A stretch of DNA of 64,000 nucleotides from Trichomonas vaginalis G3 (lineage: Eukaryota; Parabasalia; Trichomonadida; Trichomonadidae): positions 15,992,205 through 16,056,204 of the forward strand of contig NC_067206.1 of NCBI RefSeq assembly GCF_026262505.1, written 5' to 3'. Under the pieces are notes generated by a model. It searched no databases. It was not told where the DNA came from and saw nothing but the letters and a program-made list of their open reading frames with translations. A program made the position numbers and the translations under genes. This document shows positions 11,674 to 20,160 of the stretch, in pieces. Position 1 is the first letter of the stretch. The number at the start of each line of letters is the position of its first letter.

Positions 11674-12254
11674 ATGTCATTTCCGAAAAATAGAAGCGTA
11701 AGTGTTTCAAAAGGTTTAATGGCGGTGGCAGATGTGAAGTTAAATTCACCAACTCAAACAAACAGTCAAAGTGTTATTGTCAATGTCAAAGAAAGAGATG
11801 TTGAAGTGGGGAAACCATACGAAGACGAAGATGGTATAACAATTGTTCCTGTAAAAGAACAACCAACATACCTGAAGTTAGCAGAGACTTAAGTTCTGTT
11901 GCAGATATTCGAAACGACTACCAACAACTGAAAGACAAACTTCAAACTCAGGAGAAGATTTGTCAAGCTTTAGGTATAATGTTAAACTTGGTCGAACACA
12001 ACCCTGTAAAAGTGAACTCATATGTCATTGCACCTCATGAAGTTTTGAAAGAACTATTGAAACTTTTGACAGAGGCAGACGATATAAACATCAAAGAAAT
12101 AGAACCCGACGTTAGTTGCTGTGGTGTTTCATATAATGTCATTGACAAGATATACGTTATGAAAGGAGGTGAAACGTTGAACTTAAAATATAGTTTCCCA
12201 GACGTTATAAAAATATTTGACGACCACAACATTTCATTAAAATTTATTTGCTAA
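11674..12254 (+). pseudogene. Protein of about 193 aa upstream of the minor-capsid candidate (E1 copy, broken)
   Basis: The start MSFPKNRSVSVSKG follows a TTCTAAGTAAAATG context shared with the next gene. The middle is helical (YQQLKDKLQTQEKICQALG) and the end is Cys-containing (DVSCCGVSYNVIDK). The family is unknown. Five bases separate it from the next start, so the two are probably co-expressed. The whole version is at 36187-36768. Confidence 0.6.
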
Positions 12255-12259
12255 GTAAA

Positions 12260-13066
12260 ATGGCAGAAGACATAGTGGTTTATACTATTACGACTAAAAA
12301 CCCTGAGTCATATAATTCTATAACAACAAACTTACAAAGTCCTCAAGGACGATATTGTAAACTAACTTTAAACACAATGACGACTAAAGCTTGTTTTGCT
12401 CTTTTGACACCAGAAGATTTTATTGTTGTGAATGGTAAAAAATACTCCTTTGAAGATACTTACTCAGATATACCACCAACAGGTTTTGTTGACTTATTTA
12501 ATACTTTAAGGACGAGTGTAACATGTGCTGCAACTAGAGCAGGTTTCATTATGTTTGGATGTCCGACTGAGTTTACTATAAACAATATGAGCTATAATAC
12601 AAAACTTATATCTGGTTTTTACTACCAACAGTTTCCTATAACAGGAAAAGGTGTCATACAAGGAATGTCTGTTCCATTGACTTTAAGTACACCTATTTTA
12701 TATATTGTTTCAAACTTAGGTTCAAAGTGTTATTCGAATGTCGACAGAAACTACTATGACCAAAAGATACTTATGCGTATAAACAACACTTTCTCTGCTG
12801 GTTTGCCTATTGTTCATTCGAATGCAGAGTTTTCAGCTTTAGTAAACTCAAACACTTTAGCAAACATAAACTTAACCTTAGTTGACGCAAACTTTGTTCC
12901 TGTAAAACTTTTATGTCCTATGTATTTGTCAATGACGGCAGAAAGTTTCGAATTGGAAGATGCAACTGGTGAAAGTATTGTATTACAAGAACAACTTCAA
13001 CAACAAATAGCTCAAGAACAACAAATAGCTCAAGAACAACAAATGCAACAAATAGCTCAAGAATAA
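12260..13066 (+). CDS. Minor capsid (penton-like) candidate, 268 aa
   Basis: Beta-rich throughout, with few charged helices. It ends in a jelly-roll-like pattern (NLTLVDANFVPVKL, then MYLSMTAESFEL) that resembles the closing strands of Polinton/PLV minor capsid proteins, where a DxxGxPVxL turn is common. A Gln-rich tail of QQIAQE repeats follows and differs slightly in repeat order from E2. The start at 12260 is chosen because CTAAGTAAAATG recurs in front of the neighbouring gene. It sits between the capsid gene and the helicase. The minor-capsid call rests on size, composition and neighbourhood rather than on a diagnostic motif. Confidence 0.55.
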   Translation: MAEDIVVYTITTKNPESYNSITTNLQSPQGRYCKLTLNTMTTKACFALLTPEDFIVVNGKKYSFEDTYSDIPPTGFVDLFNTLRTSVTCAATRAGFIMFGCPTEFTINNMSYNTKLISGFYYQQFPITGKGVIQGMSVPLTLSTPILYIVSNLGSKCYSNVDRNYYDQKILMRINNTFSAGLPIVHSNAEFSALVNSNTLANINLTLVDANFVPVKLLCPMYLSMTAESFELEDATGESIVLQEQLQQQIAQEQQIAQEQQMQQIAQE

Positions 13067-13095
13067 AAAAAATATTTTTTTTTATTTTTATAAAA

Positions 13096-14330
13096 ATGTA
13101 CAGAATAGATGTTTCAGATTTTTATGACTTCCAAGCATTCAGAAATATGTGTCCATTTCGAGACTATAACAAAGCAGTCGAGAATTTGAAACGTTTAGTC
13201 ATTTATGTCGACTCTGCCCCAGAATGTTATGTTATGAAAGAATGGGATGTAGTCTTTAACAAACCTAAAGCGACAATAGTTTCAGAACAAGAATGTAAAC
13301 AGAAACTTAAGAAAATAAAAGTTGTACAAGTTGGCATGAAGATGTTAGATGCTTGGGATATCTTATTGTCAAAGTTAGAAGATTTTTCAGTTCGAGGTAT
13401 AAAGTTCTATACACCTTCTCCAAACTTCTATTCTATCTTCACTGGATATAAATACGAACAAGTAGAATGGAAAGAAAATATTATAGAAGCTTGGTTAGAC
13501 CATGTCAAAGAAATTATATGCAATGGAAACGAAAGAGTCTATGAGTATATCTTATGTTGGTTTGCAAACATCTTACAACATCCAAGTGCTAAAAATGAAA
13601 CTGCTCTCATTATAATTGGAAAACAAGGAACAGGTAAGAACACTTTCTTTACAGATATTTTGTGCAAACTGTTAGAAGGTATTCGAACCCTAATATGACA
13701 AACTTAGAAAACATCTGCGGTAAATTTAACTCTTCAATAGAGAATATGAAACTTATAGTATGTAACGAACTTCAAAGTATAGATACAACAAAAGTTTTAA
13801 ACTCAGATGCTTTGAAGAGTCTTATAACAGACAAAGTTGGAGTTGTTGAAAGAAAATATAAAGACCAAAGAGTTTGTGAAAATGTTGCAAATTTCATTAT
13901 GGTTTCAAACAATGCTGTTCCGATGAAGTTAGAAAGTTCTGACAGAAGATATGTAGTTGTCAGAACGTCAGATTCTCATATGCAAGATACAGAATATTTT
14001 GACGACTTAGCAGAAACTTTGACATCTGACTTTTACAACCACTTGTTCTCATATTTTATGACATTAGATATTTCAAAGTTCAATCCAAGACAAATTCCAC
14101 ATACCGAAGAGAGACAAACATTGTTAGAAGCAAACAAGAGTGTATATGAACTGTTCATAGATGAAACTGACTTTGAGTGTTTAGATGAAAGGTCATTGTA
14201 CGACTCGTATAAACAATATTGTCAAGAGTATGGTTATATGACAGCGTCTAAACGAACATTCTTGGCAAATGTCAAAAGTCTTTTAGACGTACAGAATGGT
14301 GTATATACAAAGAAAATTTTTTCTGAGTAA
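13096..14330 (+). pseudogene. Superfamily 3 helicase (D5-like), E1 copy, broken
   Basis: An SF3 helicase unwinds DNA at viral origins as a ring. Visible motifs are Walker A (GKQGTGKNT, near residue 174), a Walker B-like strand ending LIVCNE (near 219) and the motif C strand FIMVSNN (near 267). The C-terminal 80 residues (SLYDSYKQYC, KRTFLANVKSLL) look like the winged-helix tail of D5 helicases. The N-terminal 170 residues show no primase signature I recognise. The gene follows a strong A-run/T-run spacer (13067-13095). It looks only lightly damaged here. Confidence 0.8.
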
Positions 14331-14366
14331 ATTTTAAAAAAAATATTTTTTTATCCGATAGAAAAG

Positions 14367-14786
14367 ATGGCAAAATTCATCTCAGTAAACAAGTACATGT
14401 CAGGACTTAAAGAAGAACTAGACCCATTCACATATTTGAATGTTTACTTCTACCATTTTGAAAAGTCTTCATTCAGCAAAGTTTGGAACATCGAACCAGT
14501 TAAGTTTGCTATTGTGACTAAAAATGGTGCGAAATTTGAAGACTTAGACATAGAAGGTTTGTTAACAGTCAAAGAAAGTTTTGACAGAAGGTTCTCAAAA
14601 CTCGAAGAAGGCAAAGCATACAAACTTGTTATACCTTATGAACCAAAGAAAGCAGACGACTATGAATATTATGAGTCTAAGATAGTTGAAGTTCAAGGTA
14701 AATTGGGTAAAAAGATTTTAGAGTCTAAGCCAGTGTTTGCTCCTAAAGAGGAAGAGAACATTGACATTGACCCAGAAATGTTCTAA
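14367..14786 (+). CDS. 139-aa protein with SSB-like acidic tip
   Basis: Unrecognised small protein directly after the helicase gene. It begins AKFISVNKYMSGLKEE, has a beta-rich centre (VNVYF-type and YKLVIPYEP strands) and ends EEENIDIDPEMF. An acidic C-terminal tip ending in hydrophobic residues is the hallmark of single-strand DNA-binding proteins that recruit partners, and its size and place after a replicative helicase fit that role. No OB-fold motif can be proven by eye, so the SSB idea is inference. Confidence 0.65.
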   Translation: MAKFISVNKYMSGLKEELDPFTYLNVYFYHFEKSSFSKVWNIEPVKFAIVTKNGAKFEDLDIEGLLTVKESFDRRFSKLEEGKAYKLVIPYEPKKADDYEYYESKIVEVQGKLGKKILESKPVFAPKEEENIDIDPEMF

Positions 14787-14802
14787 AAATAAAATTTTAT
14801 TT

Positions 14803-15255
14803 TTACATGTCAAATTTCTTCATCTCTGGCTCTGGTTCAGGTTCTTTCTTCTCTTCTTCTACTTTCTTTTCTTTCTTTTCTCTCTTCTTCTTTTCTGGTG
14901 GAGTTATGTCAAACTTCTCAGAACCATATTTTTGTAAAAGTTCTTTGTCCTTTAATAGCTCTTCTATTCTGTTTTCTATTTCATCTTCAAGAACAGTGCA
15001 TGTGTCTTCTTTGCATTCTAAGAAGTTTTGTTGGACTTCATCTCTCCAAGAGGCGTCATCTCTGTCAACAAGTCTGTCATTGACAAATTTTAAGACTGCT
15101 CTGCTTAATGTTTTATGGTTCTTGTCATATTCCCAGAAACAGAACTTTAGAACAAATTCACCTTTCTTGTTTACACTATGTAAGATTTTATGGTCGACAG
15201 ATGTTTTGCTGTCGAAAAGCTTGTCTCGAATATAGATAGCGAAATCGCTAGACAT
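14803..15255 (-). CDS. 150-aa charged-tail protein
   Basis: The N-terminal two thirds (SSDFAIYIRDKLFD, FVLKFCFWEYDKNHK) look folded. The last 40 residues are a Lys/Glu-rich tail with EPEPEPE. Start at 15255; it shares a short divergent promoter region with the ATPase on the other strand and converges with the 139-aa gene. No family recognised. Also present in E2 (39684-40136). Confidence 0.7.
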   Translation of the reverse strand: MSSDFAIYIRDKLFDSKTSVDHKILHSVNKKGEFVLKFCFWEYDKNHKTLSRAVLKFVNDRLVDRDDASWRDEVQQNFLECKEDTCTVLEDEIENRIEELLKDKELLQKYGSEKFDITPPEKKKREKKEKKVEEEKKEPEPEPEMKKFDM

Positions 15256-15291
15256 TTTCTAAAAGATAAAAATTTTAATTTTTCTAAAAAT
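15256..15291. promoter_or_regulatory. Divergent, near-symmetrical promoter region
   Basis: Only 36 bp separate two start codons. The sequence TTCTAAAAGATAAAAATTT followed by TAATTTTTCTAAAAAT reads almost the same on both strands, giving each gene a CTAAAA-type box about 20-30 bases from its start. Conserved in E2 (40137-40172). Confidence 0.5.
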
Positions 15292-16167
15292 ATGTTAGAA
15301 AAAAAGTTTGCTGACATTGACAAAAAATTTGAGAATGTTTTAAATAAGAACAAGAGGAAGTTAGAAAATGCTCAGATAAAACCCATACATGACAAGTTCT
15401 TATTTGCTCAGAATGGTATAACAGGTCTAATTGCACCACCTGGGTCGGGTAAGACTTTCACTTATCTTAAAATGGCTGCACAACAACAAGAACTAGATGA
15501 GAAGAACCCATTCTATGAGTTAGTTGTTATTTGTAGTACTTCTGGTCAATTTGACCAAACCGTAAATTCGTTCAAAGATATTATAAAGAAGTCTAAGTTA
15601 GTATGTATAAAAGACTCTGAGTTGTTAGATTGGATAAAGAAGTACCAAAGAAGAGTTTTGAAGTACAATGCTATAAATGAGTATATAAATTCTAAGTTTA
15701 AAGACCCAAATGAGGAAATGCAGAGAATATTAGAGAAGAAACACTTCAGAAACAAACAGAAAGAGATAGAATACATTTCGAAGAAATTGCAATCTTACGA
15801 TTGGAAGACTTACCCTCATAGATGTCTTCTTATCTTAGATGATTTCGCCTCTCATCCTTTGTTAAAGAATAGAGAACAAGACATGTGTCGAATTCTTAAG
15901 AAGCTCAGACACTTTAACATCTCAGTTGTCATTTGTGTACAGACAGCCAAGAGTTTAAGTAAGGATGTAAAGAGAATACTTACTGACATTGTACTTTTCC
16001 CCGGATTGTCCGAAGACGATTTCATGGAACTTATGAAAGAGTCCATGGCAGGTAAGTTTGACAGACATGAACTATGGGAGAAGTACAAAGTCATACAAGA
16101 CCCTCATACTTCTTTCAGAATTCACATCTACGCAAACAAAGTTCAAATTGTAAAAAGTCAAGCGTAA
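15292..16167 (+). CDS. FtsK/HerA-type genome-packaging ATPase (A32-like)
   Basis: A 291-aa P-loop ATPase expected to pump viral DNA into the capsid. Walker A is GLIAPPGSGKT (residues about 43-53), Walker B is CLLILDDF (about 178-185), and a sensor strand ISVVICVQT follows about 30 residues later, the order seen in poxvirus A32 and Polinton/virophage ATPases. The N-terminal 40 residues are a charged helix. ATG 15292 is chosen because it sits just past the conserved divergent promoter; a longer frame upstream overlaps the neighbour. The size is typical for the family. Confidence 0.8.
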   Translation: MLEKKFADIDKKFENVLNKNKRKLENAQIKPIHDKFLFAQNGITGLIAPPGSGKTFTYLKMAAQQQELDEKNPFYELVVICSTSGQFDQTVNSFKDIIKKSKLVCIKDSELLDWIKKYQRRVLKYNAINEYINSKFKDPNEEMQRILEKKHFRNKQKEIEYISKKLQSYDWKTYPHRCLLILDDFASHPLLKNREQDMCRILKKLRHFNISVVICVQTAKSLSKDVKRILTDIVLFPGLSEDDFMELMKESMAGKFDRHELWEKYKVIQDPHTSFRIHIYANKVQIVKSQA

Positions 16168-16178
16168 AAATAAACGCT

Positions 16179-16790
16179 TTACATGTATTTTTCAGCAACT
16201 TCGTCAAATAATTTTATAGCACTATCTATCTCATCTACTTCAAACGTTTCTTTACCTTTCGTGGGAGCACCATACATTTTCTCAAACTTTTCAAGTAGTT
16301 CTGTTTCTGCAGCTCTCATATCGTTAACGAACACAACCTTAACTCTATTGACTATACTGTCATATCTTTTAGTTATATTATATGTTCTTCCTATCTTATA
16401 TCTCTTTGTATTGAAGTCCTTCGGTTTCTGAACGATGTAAAGTAAGCCTTCACTGCAACGTTCCGTATCGAATGAACCATATGTTATGAAGTTATATCCA
16501 ACAACTGGGTCAATCCATAACAAAACTATTGGTATAAGACTTTTGTCTATAAGATATGCTGTAGTTCCATAGAATCTTACCGATATCAAAAGCTCAGGAT
16601 TTCTTGTCAAAATTTTCTGACTAGAAGCATTTCTAACCCAGTCCTTTGCTCTCTTTCCAGATGGTGTTAGAATGTCTGACAAAGAATATTTCTTGTATTT
16701 CTTTGAGTATCTTACGTTTAAATCACCAATTCTAACCACTTTGGTGTCATTGTCTATCTTTTTAACTGTTTCAAACTCAATGTTTGTCAT
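16179..16790 (-). CDS. KilA-N plus T5orf172 (GIY-YIG-like) protein, 203 aa
   Basis: Residues about 20-95 fit a KilA-N DNA-binding domain (YSLSDILTPSGKRAKDWVRN, then YLIDKSLIPIVLLWIDP). Residues about 112-195 fit T5orf172, a GIY-YIG-related domain (GLLYIVQK, YKIGRTYNITKRYDS, ETELLEKFEKMYG, ETFEVDEIDSAI). This pairing is common in large DNA viruses and phages, where such proteins bind DNA and may nick it or regulate genes. It lies tail to tail with the ATPase. The AACTAAC/A-run/T-run block lies upstream. E2 carries a close copy (42383-42993) in a different gene order. Confidence 0.75.
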   Translation of the reverse strand: MTNIEFETVKKIDNDTKVVRIGDLNVRYSKKYKKYSLSDILTPSGKRAKDWVRNASSQKILTRNPELLISVRFYGTTAYLIDKSLIPIVLLWIDPVVGYNFITYGSFDTERCSEGLLYIVQKPKDFNTKRYKIGRTYNITKRYDSIVNRVKVVFVNDMRAAETELLEKFEKMYGAPTKGKETFEVDEIDSAIKLFDEVAEKYM

Positions 16791-16860
16791 TTTCTGTTTC
16801 TTACATACAAAATAAAAAATATTTTTTTTAAAAAACTAACTTTATTTTTTCTATTTTGTA
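16791..16860 (-). promoter_or_regulatory. AT-rich upstream block (shared promoter candidate)
   Basis: Read on the minus strand toward the start: AAAGTTAGTTTTTT, an A-run/T-run core with AAAATATTTTTTATTTT, then GTATGTAAG. The same arrangement precedes the genes starting at 17249 and 20109, and their E2 counterparts (42291-42345, 42994-43047, 44638-44695). Confidence 0.5.
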
Positions 16861-16862
16861 TC

Positions 16863-17249
16863 TTAAGGAAATTCATGAAATTTGGTCATTTTTTCACGAT
16901 TTTCGTACGGAATCTCGTTCCTCGGTTTTCCTCGGGTCGCAAACATATGAGGAAATTCATGAAATTTGGTCATTTTTTCACGATTTTCGTACGGAATCTC
17001 TACCCTCGGTTTTCCGAGGGTAGCAAACATATGAGGAAATTCTTCTAAAAGTTCTTTTGTCTGTTGGTTTTCAAACCAATGATATGCTTGCTTTGTAGAA
17101 CGAAGAGCATTCAAAATACTTTGCATTTGGTACATGTCGTCTTTGACCGAACGAATGAGACGTAACTGTTTGTTATATTGTATGTACTCATATTCTTCAT
17201 TTATGTCTTCATGAACGATAGCAGTTGTTGTGTTCTCTGATGTTGACAT
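16863..17249 (-). CDS. 128-aa protein with in-frame repeated segment
   Basis: N-terminal 75 residues (STSENTTTAIVHEDINEEYE through LRLIRSVKDDMYQMQSIL) are shared with E2. The C-terminal part is a two-copy repeat of about 29 residues (FPHMFAT-GKPR-EIPYENRE). The DNA of the repeat contains ATTTGGTCATTTTTTCACGA, which also occurs in the noncoding repeats at 18716-19010, so a noncoding repeat seems to have been captured as coding sequence. In E2 the corresponding gene has a different, longer C-terminal region. ATG 17249 fits the conserved start region. Confidence 0.6.
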   Translation of the reverse strand: MSTSENTTTAIVHEDINEEYEYIQYNKQLRLIRSVKDDMYQMQSILNALRSTKQAYHWFENQQTKELLEEFPHMFATLGKPRVEIPYENREKMTKFHEFPHMFATRGKPRNEIPYENREKMTKFHEFP

Positions 17250-17310
17250 ATCTGTCCTTACATACAAAATAAAAAAAATATTTTATAAAAAACTAACGTT
17301 ATTTTTTTTA
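17250..17310 (-). promoter_or_regulatory. AT-rich upstream block (shared promoter candidate)
   Basis: Contains CTTACATACAAAATAAAAAA and AAAACTAACGTTA on the plus strand, the same modules and order as 16791-16860. Confidence 0.5.
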
Positions 17311-17368
17311 AGTTTGGTCATCCTTCACGGTATGACAAATATACTATATTTTACTTAAAAATATGCAA

Positions 17369-17443
17369 GCGGCTCATAGCTCAGTGGTATGGGCTACCTC
17401 GTTAAAGGCGTCGAAGACCTCGGTTCAAATCCCGATTCGCGCA
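17369..17443 (+). tRNA. tRNA-like gene with A and B boxes, identity unclear
   Basis: TAGCTCAGTGG fits the RNA polymerase III A box, and GGTTCAAATCC fits the B box exactly, at normal tRNA spacing, followed by a T6 terminator at 17446-17451. A four-pair D stem (GCTC/GGGC) forms. The anticodon, T and acceptor stems pair poorly, and the candidate anticodon (TAA by position) is unsure. It may be a decayed tRNA, a tRNA-like transcript or a captured host tRNA fragment. No counterpart was seen in E2. Confidence 0.45.
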
Positions 17444-17483
17444 GGTTTTTTCCTTTTATGCAGTGAAATTTCATGTACATAGG

Positions 17484-17969
17484 TTACTTTGGTGTCTGAC
17501 CTTCGTAATTGCGCATGTTCTTGAGAGCTCCAACTGTAAATGGTTGTAGGATGAAGAGTCTCTCAGACTGCTTGAGGTAGTCGTCTCTGTCTTTGACCGA
17601 ATCTGTGGTACGAGTCGAATCGGTCGATTTGAGGGAAGAGACTGAAAGCCTGTCGTCTTCCATAGGGGCTGTAGCATACTCTTTCCTGAGACGGTTCAGA
17701 CCTTTTTCGAACTCTTGGTCTCTCTTCGATTGGGATTGAGATTGGAATTGGGGTGGAGGGTTTGACATGAACATCCAAGGGTTAGGGCAGTAAGGCATAG
17801 GCTGAGGAGGGTAGTTCGGGAAGCCTTGTGGTGGGTAGTAACCTTGAGGTGGAAATTGGTAGTAATTTGGTGGAGGGACTTGCTGGAACTGAGGTTGCTG
17901 AGGTGCAGGGGCTGGTGCTTTAGGTTCCTCTGGTTGGGATATGGGCTCGGTTGGTGGTACGTCGGACAT
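17484..17969 (-). CDS. 161-aa Pro/Gln-rich protein
   Basis: The N-terminus SDVPPTEPISQPEEPKAP leads into a Pro/Gln/Tyr-rich region (PPNYYQFPPQGYYPPQGFP) and a Ser/Asp-rich, probably disordered region. It ends in a short helical stretch (YLKQSERLFILQPFTVGALKN). A start at 17969 is preferred: the frame stays open upstream only because it runs through 22-bp tandem repeats. E2 keeps only the beginning of a related gene (41039-41141). No family recognised; composition suggests a disordered virion or assembly protein. Confidence 0.6.
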   Translation of the reverse strand: MSDVPPTEPISQPEEPKAPAPAPQQPQFQQVPPPNYYQFPPQGYYPPQGFPNYPPQPMPYCPNPWMFMSNPPPQFQSQSQSKRDQEFEKGLNRLRKEYATAPMEDDRLSVSSLKSTDSTRTTDSVKDRDDYLKQSERLFILQPFTVGALKNMRNYEGQTPK

Positions 17970-18343
17970 TGTCTTGAAAAAGTAAAAGACTTGTCTTGAA
18001 AAAGTAAAAGACTTGTCTTGAAAAAGTAAAAGACTTGTCTTGAAAAAGTAAAAGACTTGTCTTGAAAAAGTAAAAGACTTGTCTTGAAAAAGTAAAAGAC
18101 TTGTCTTGAAAAAGTACGGGTATCGTCTGAAATCAAGACCACTGTTCTCAAATTTGAGAACTTTACACCAAAAAATTTCTTGAAAAAATACGGGTCTTGT
18201 CTTGAAAAAGTAAAAGACTTGTCTTGAAAAAGTAAAAGACTTGTCTTGAAAAAGTAAAAGACTTGTCTTGAAAAAGTAAAAGACTTGTCTTGAAAAAAGT
18301 AAAAGACTTGTCTTGAAAAAAGTAAAAGACTCGTCTTGAAACA
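17970..18343. repeat. 22-bp direct repeats around an 18-bp palindrome (candidate origin)
   Basis: Tandem units starting GTCTTGAAAAAGTAAAAGA (22-bp period) occur in two blocks, about 17971-18113 and 18189-18340. Between them is a unique stretch with the perfect palindrome GTTCTCAAATTTGAGAAC at 18144-18161. The region lies between divergent genes. Direct iterons plus a palindrome resemble replication origins recognised by initiator proteins. E2 has the same layout with a different repeat sequence (41151-41390). Confidence 0.6.
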
Positions 18344-18709
18344 ATGACCGACATAGACCCAGCAGATGAGGCAATCTACCTTATAGAGATAAATGAGCTA
18401 GTTAGGAACTACCTGAGCCATCTGAAGTCAAACAAGACCATTGCAGGCTGGGTGTCTGGAAGAAGTGCGCTTAAAATTGAAATTGACACCGGAATTGTCC
18501 TGCAAATACCAGAAAACACTCCTGTAGACGACATAAAAGAGATGAAGAAAGAAACCCTCTTGAAGTTCTTTGCAAAGCGTCCGTGGATACAACTTCCAAA
18601 CAGAGAGAACCCAACTGTACGAATTGCCCAAATTCTCAGAGGACTCTTACACTTCTCGGGTCAGGCGTTCTTCATAAACACAGAAGGCGACATCGTACCT
18701 TTACAGTAA
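18344..18709 (+). CDS. 121-aa protein, unknown
   Basis: Begins TDIDPADEAIYLIEINELV, with a mixed alpha/beta pattern and no recognised motif (middle: GIVLQIPENTPVDDIKEMKK; end: GQAFFINTEGDIVPLQ). It is transcribed away from the 22-bp repeat region. E2 retains only a short matching stretch around 41430-41475. Real coding is supported by a normal ATG, biased codon use and flanking structure, but there is no second whole copy. Confidence 0.55.
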   Translation: MTDIDPADEAIYLIEINELVRNYLSHLKSNKTIAGWVSGRSALKIEIDTGIVLQIPENTPVDDIKEMKKETLLKFFAKRPWIQLPNRENPTVRIAQILRGLLHFSGQAFFINTEGDIVPLQ

Positions 18710-18715
18710 ACATCT

Positions 18716-19200
18716 CATTTTAACTCACTTTTTTTTTCATGTATAAAAGATATGATTTCAGGGATTTTTTTACGAAGTGTCAAAGTTCTCTTGGTAAAAA
18801 AATAACAGTTATATAATGAAATTTGGTCATTTTTTCACGATTTTCATGAGTTTTAGGCGACCAGGTTTTTTTCCCTACTCGCAATTTTTTACGATTTTCA
18901 TGTATAAAAGATATGATTTCAGGGATTTTTTTACGAAGTGTTAAAGTTCTCTTCGTAAAAAAATAACAGTTATATAATGAAATTTGGTCATTTTTTTCAC
19001 GATTTTAGGGTAGATGGTTTTTAGGTGTCACCAGGTCCCTCGGTCCCTCGGTCCCTCGGTCAACTAACATCTTTTTGAAAATAGTGACAACATGACATTT
19101 TGACAACAACACAGGAAATAAACTTCTTCGTAAATGTTTTGTCAAAACTTCTTCGTCAATGAGCGTAAATCAGACAAAAATATATTTCTACCATAAAGTT
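18716..19200. repeat. Noncoding direct repeats of about 160 bp
   Basis: Two copies (about 18738-18860 and 18899-19003) of a segment containing GATATGATTTCAGGGATTTT, AACAGTTATATAATGAAATT and TGGTCATTTTTTCACGATTT. E2 has four shorter-period copies in the equivalent place. No gene. The right end merges into the inverted repeat at 19003. Confidence 0.75.
19003..19115 (+). repeat. Left arm of inverted repeat around the 302-aa gene (E1)
   Basis: Begins TTTTAGGGTAGATGGTTTTT, then GGTGTCACCAGG, three GTCCCTCG units and a TGACAACATGACATTTTGAC segment. The inverted arm is at 20962-21074. Confidence 0.75.
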
Positions 19201-20109
19201 TCACAAGCGTTTTACATGGTATATGTTGTGATGGTTCATGACTTTAAACAGTTTTGTAGCTTCTATTTCTTCACGAAGGATATCAAAAGTTTTAACAATG
19301 CCGAAGGTTTCTTTATATTTCTTCTTGACATCAGATAGAAGGAAATCGTCAGCAGTTGGATAGTTTTTGTTCAGAAATTCTAACATGTCCATTTTGTTTT
19401 CTGCTGGCTTTTCTACTTCTTTCTTTAAGTCAGCATAGTCGTTTCTCATACGTTCTATCTCTTTGACGGAGTAGTTATATTTCTTCATTGCTGCTTTACA
19501 TTTTGAACATTGTGGGTTCATTTTAGCATTGTACATTGAAACCTTACCTGCTAAAACAACTAAGGCGTAAATGGTTTTCTTTAACTCAAAAGTTGCGGGT
19601 TTTATTTGTCCGTTCCATACTTTACCTCTTCTATCTTTATCTCTTATCTGCCATACACATTCAGCAACTAACGAAACAAAGTTGTCGTAGGTCTTAAATT
19701 CTTCAGATTTATATATGTCAATGAAATATACCATGTCGCAATCTTTGTCCATGACTTTGTGGTTGCAATGAAATCCAAGAAACTCATAGTTTACCTTACG
19801 TATGAACTTCTTTATTTCTACTGAGTCAGTTGCTTTGACTTCAATTTCATCGAATTCAGGAATAGTGAGCTTTTGTTGTTGTATTTCAGGAAGTTTAGGT
19901 AGATGTTCCACCAGATCCTGCATTTCATAAAGATACTGTTCATTTGTTTCATCTTTCGCACTACAGTCTAAATCTCCTTGGAGAAGTTCCTGCTTTATCT
20001 TCTGGATTTCTGTTTCGAAAGTATATGAAGAAGGAATGAAGCTTTTCATTTCTACTAACATAGATGTTGGGTTCATGACTAAAGAGTTTGGTGCTGTTGT
20101 TGCTAACAT
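19201..20109 (-). CDS. 302-aa protein in an inverted-repeat cassette
   Basis: Unrecognised. Central region (KKFIRKVNYEFLGFHCNHKV, DMVYFIDIYKSEEF) followed by PQCSKCKAAMKKYNYS, a single CxxC that with the nearby HCNH could bind metal. The C-terminal 80 residues are helical and charged (YPTADDFLLSDVKKKYKETF), ending HHNIYHVKRL. The promoter block with AACTAAC and A/T runs lies directly upstream of ATG 20109. The gene plus the adjacent satellite is bracketed by inverted repeats of about 110 bp. A replication or plasmid-like maintenance protein that uses the neighbouring iterons is a hypothesis from context only. Confidence 0.7.
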   Translation of the reverse strand: MLATTAPNSLVMNPTSMLVEMKSFIPSSYTFETEIQKIKQELLQGDLDCSAKDETNEQYLYEMQDLVEHLPKLPEIQQQKLTIPEFDEIEVKATDSVEIKKFIRKVNYEFLGFHCNHKVMDKDCDMVYFIDIYKSEEFKTYDNFVSLVAECVWQIRDKDRRGKVWNGQIKPATFELKKTIYALVVLAGKVSMYNAKMNPQCSKCKAAMKKYNYSVKEIERMRNDYADLKKEVEKPAENKMDMLEFLNKNYPTADDFLLSDVKKKYKETFGIVKTFDILREEIEATKLFKVMNHHNIYHVKRL

Positions 20110-20160
20110 GTTCTTACAATAAAAATAAAAAATATTTTTTTAAAAAAACTAACTTTATTT
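20110..20160 (-). promoter_or_regulatory. AT-rich upstream block (shared promoter candidate)
   Basis: Plus-strand sequence CTTACAATAAAAATAAAAAA, an ATATTTTTTT run and AAAAACTAACTTTATT repeat the arrangement of 16791-16860. Confidence 0.5.

Noticed and set aside
17970-18374. Upstream extension of the Pro-rich gene to a 296-codon frame
   Set aside because: The extension runs through 22-bp repeats that are open in all frames. The start at 17969 fits the composition change.
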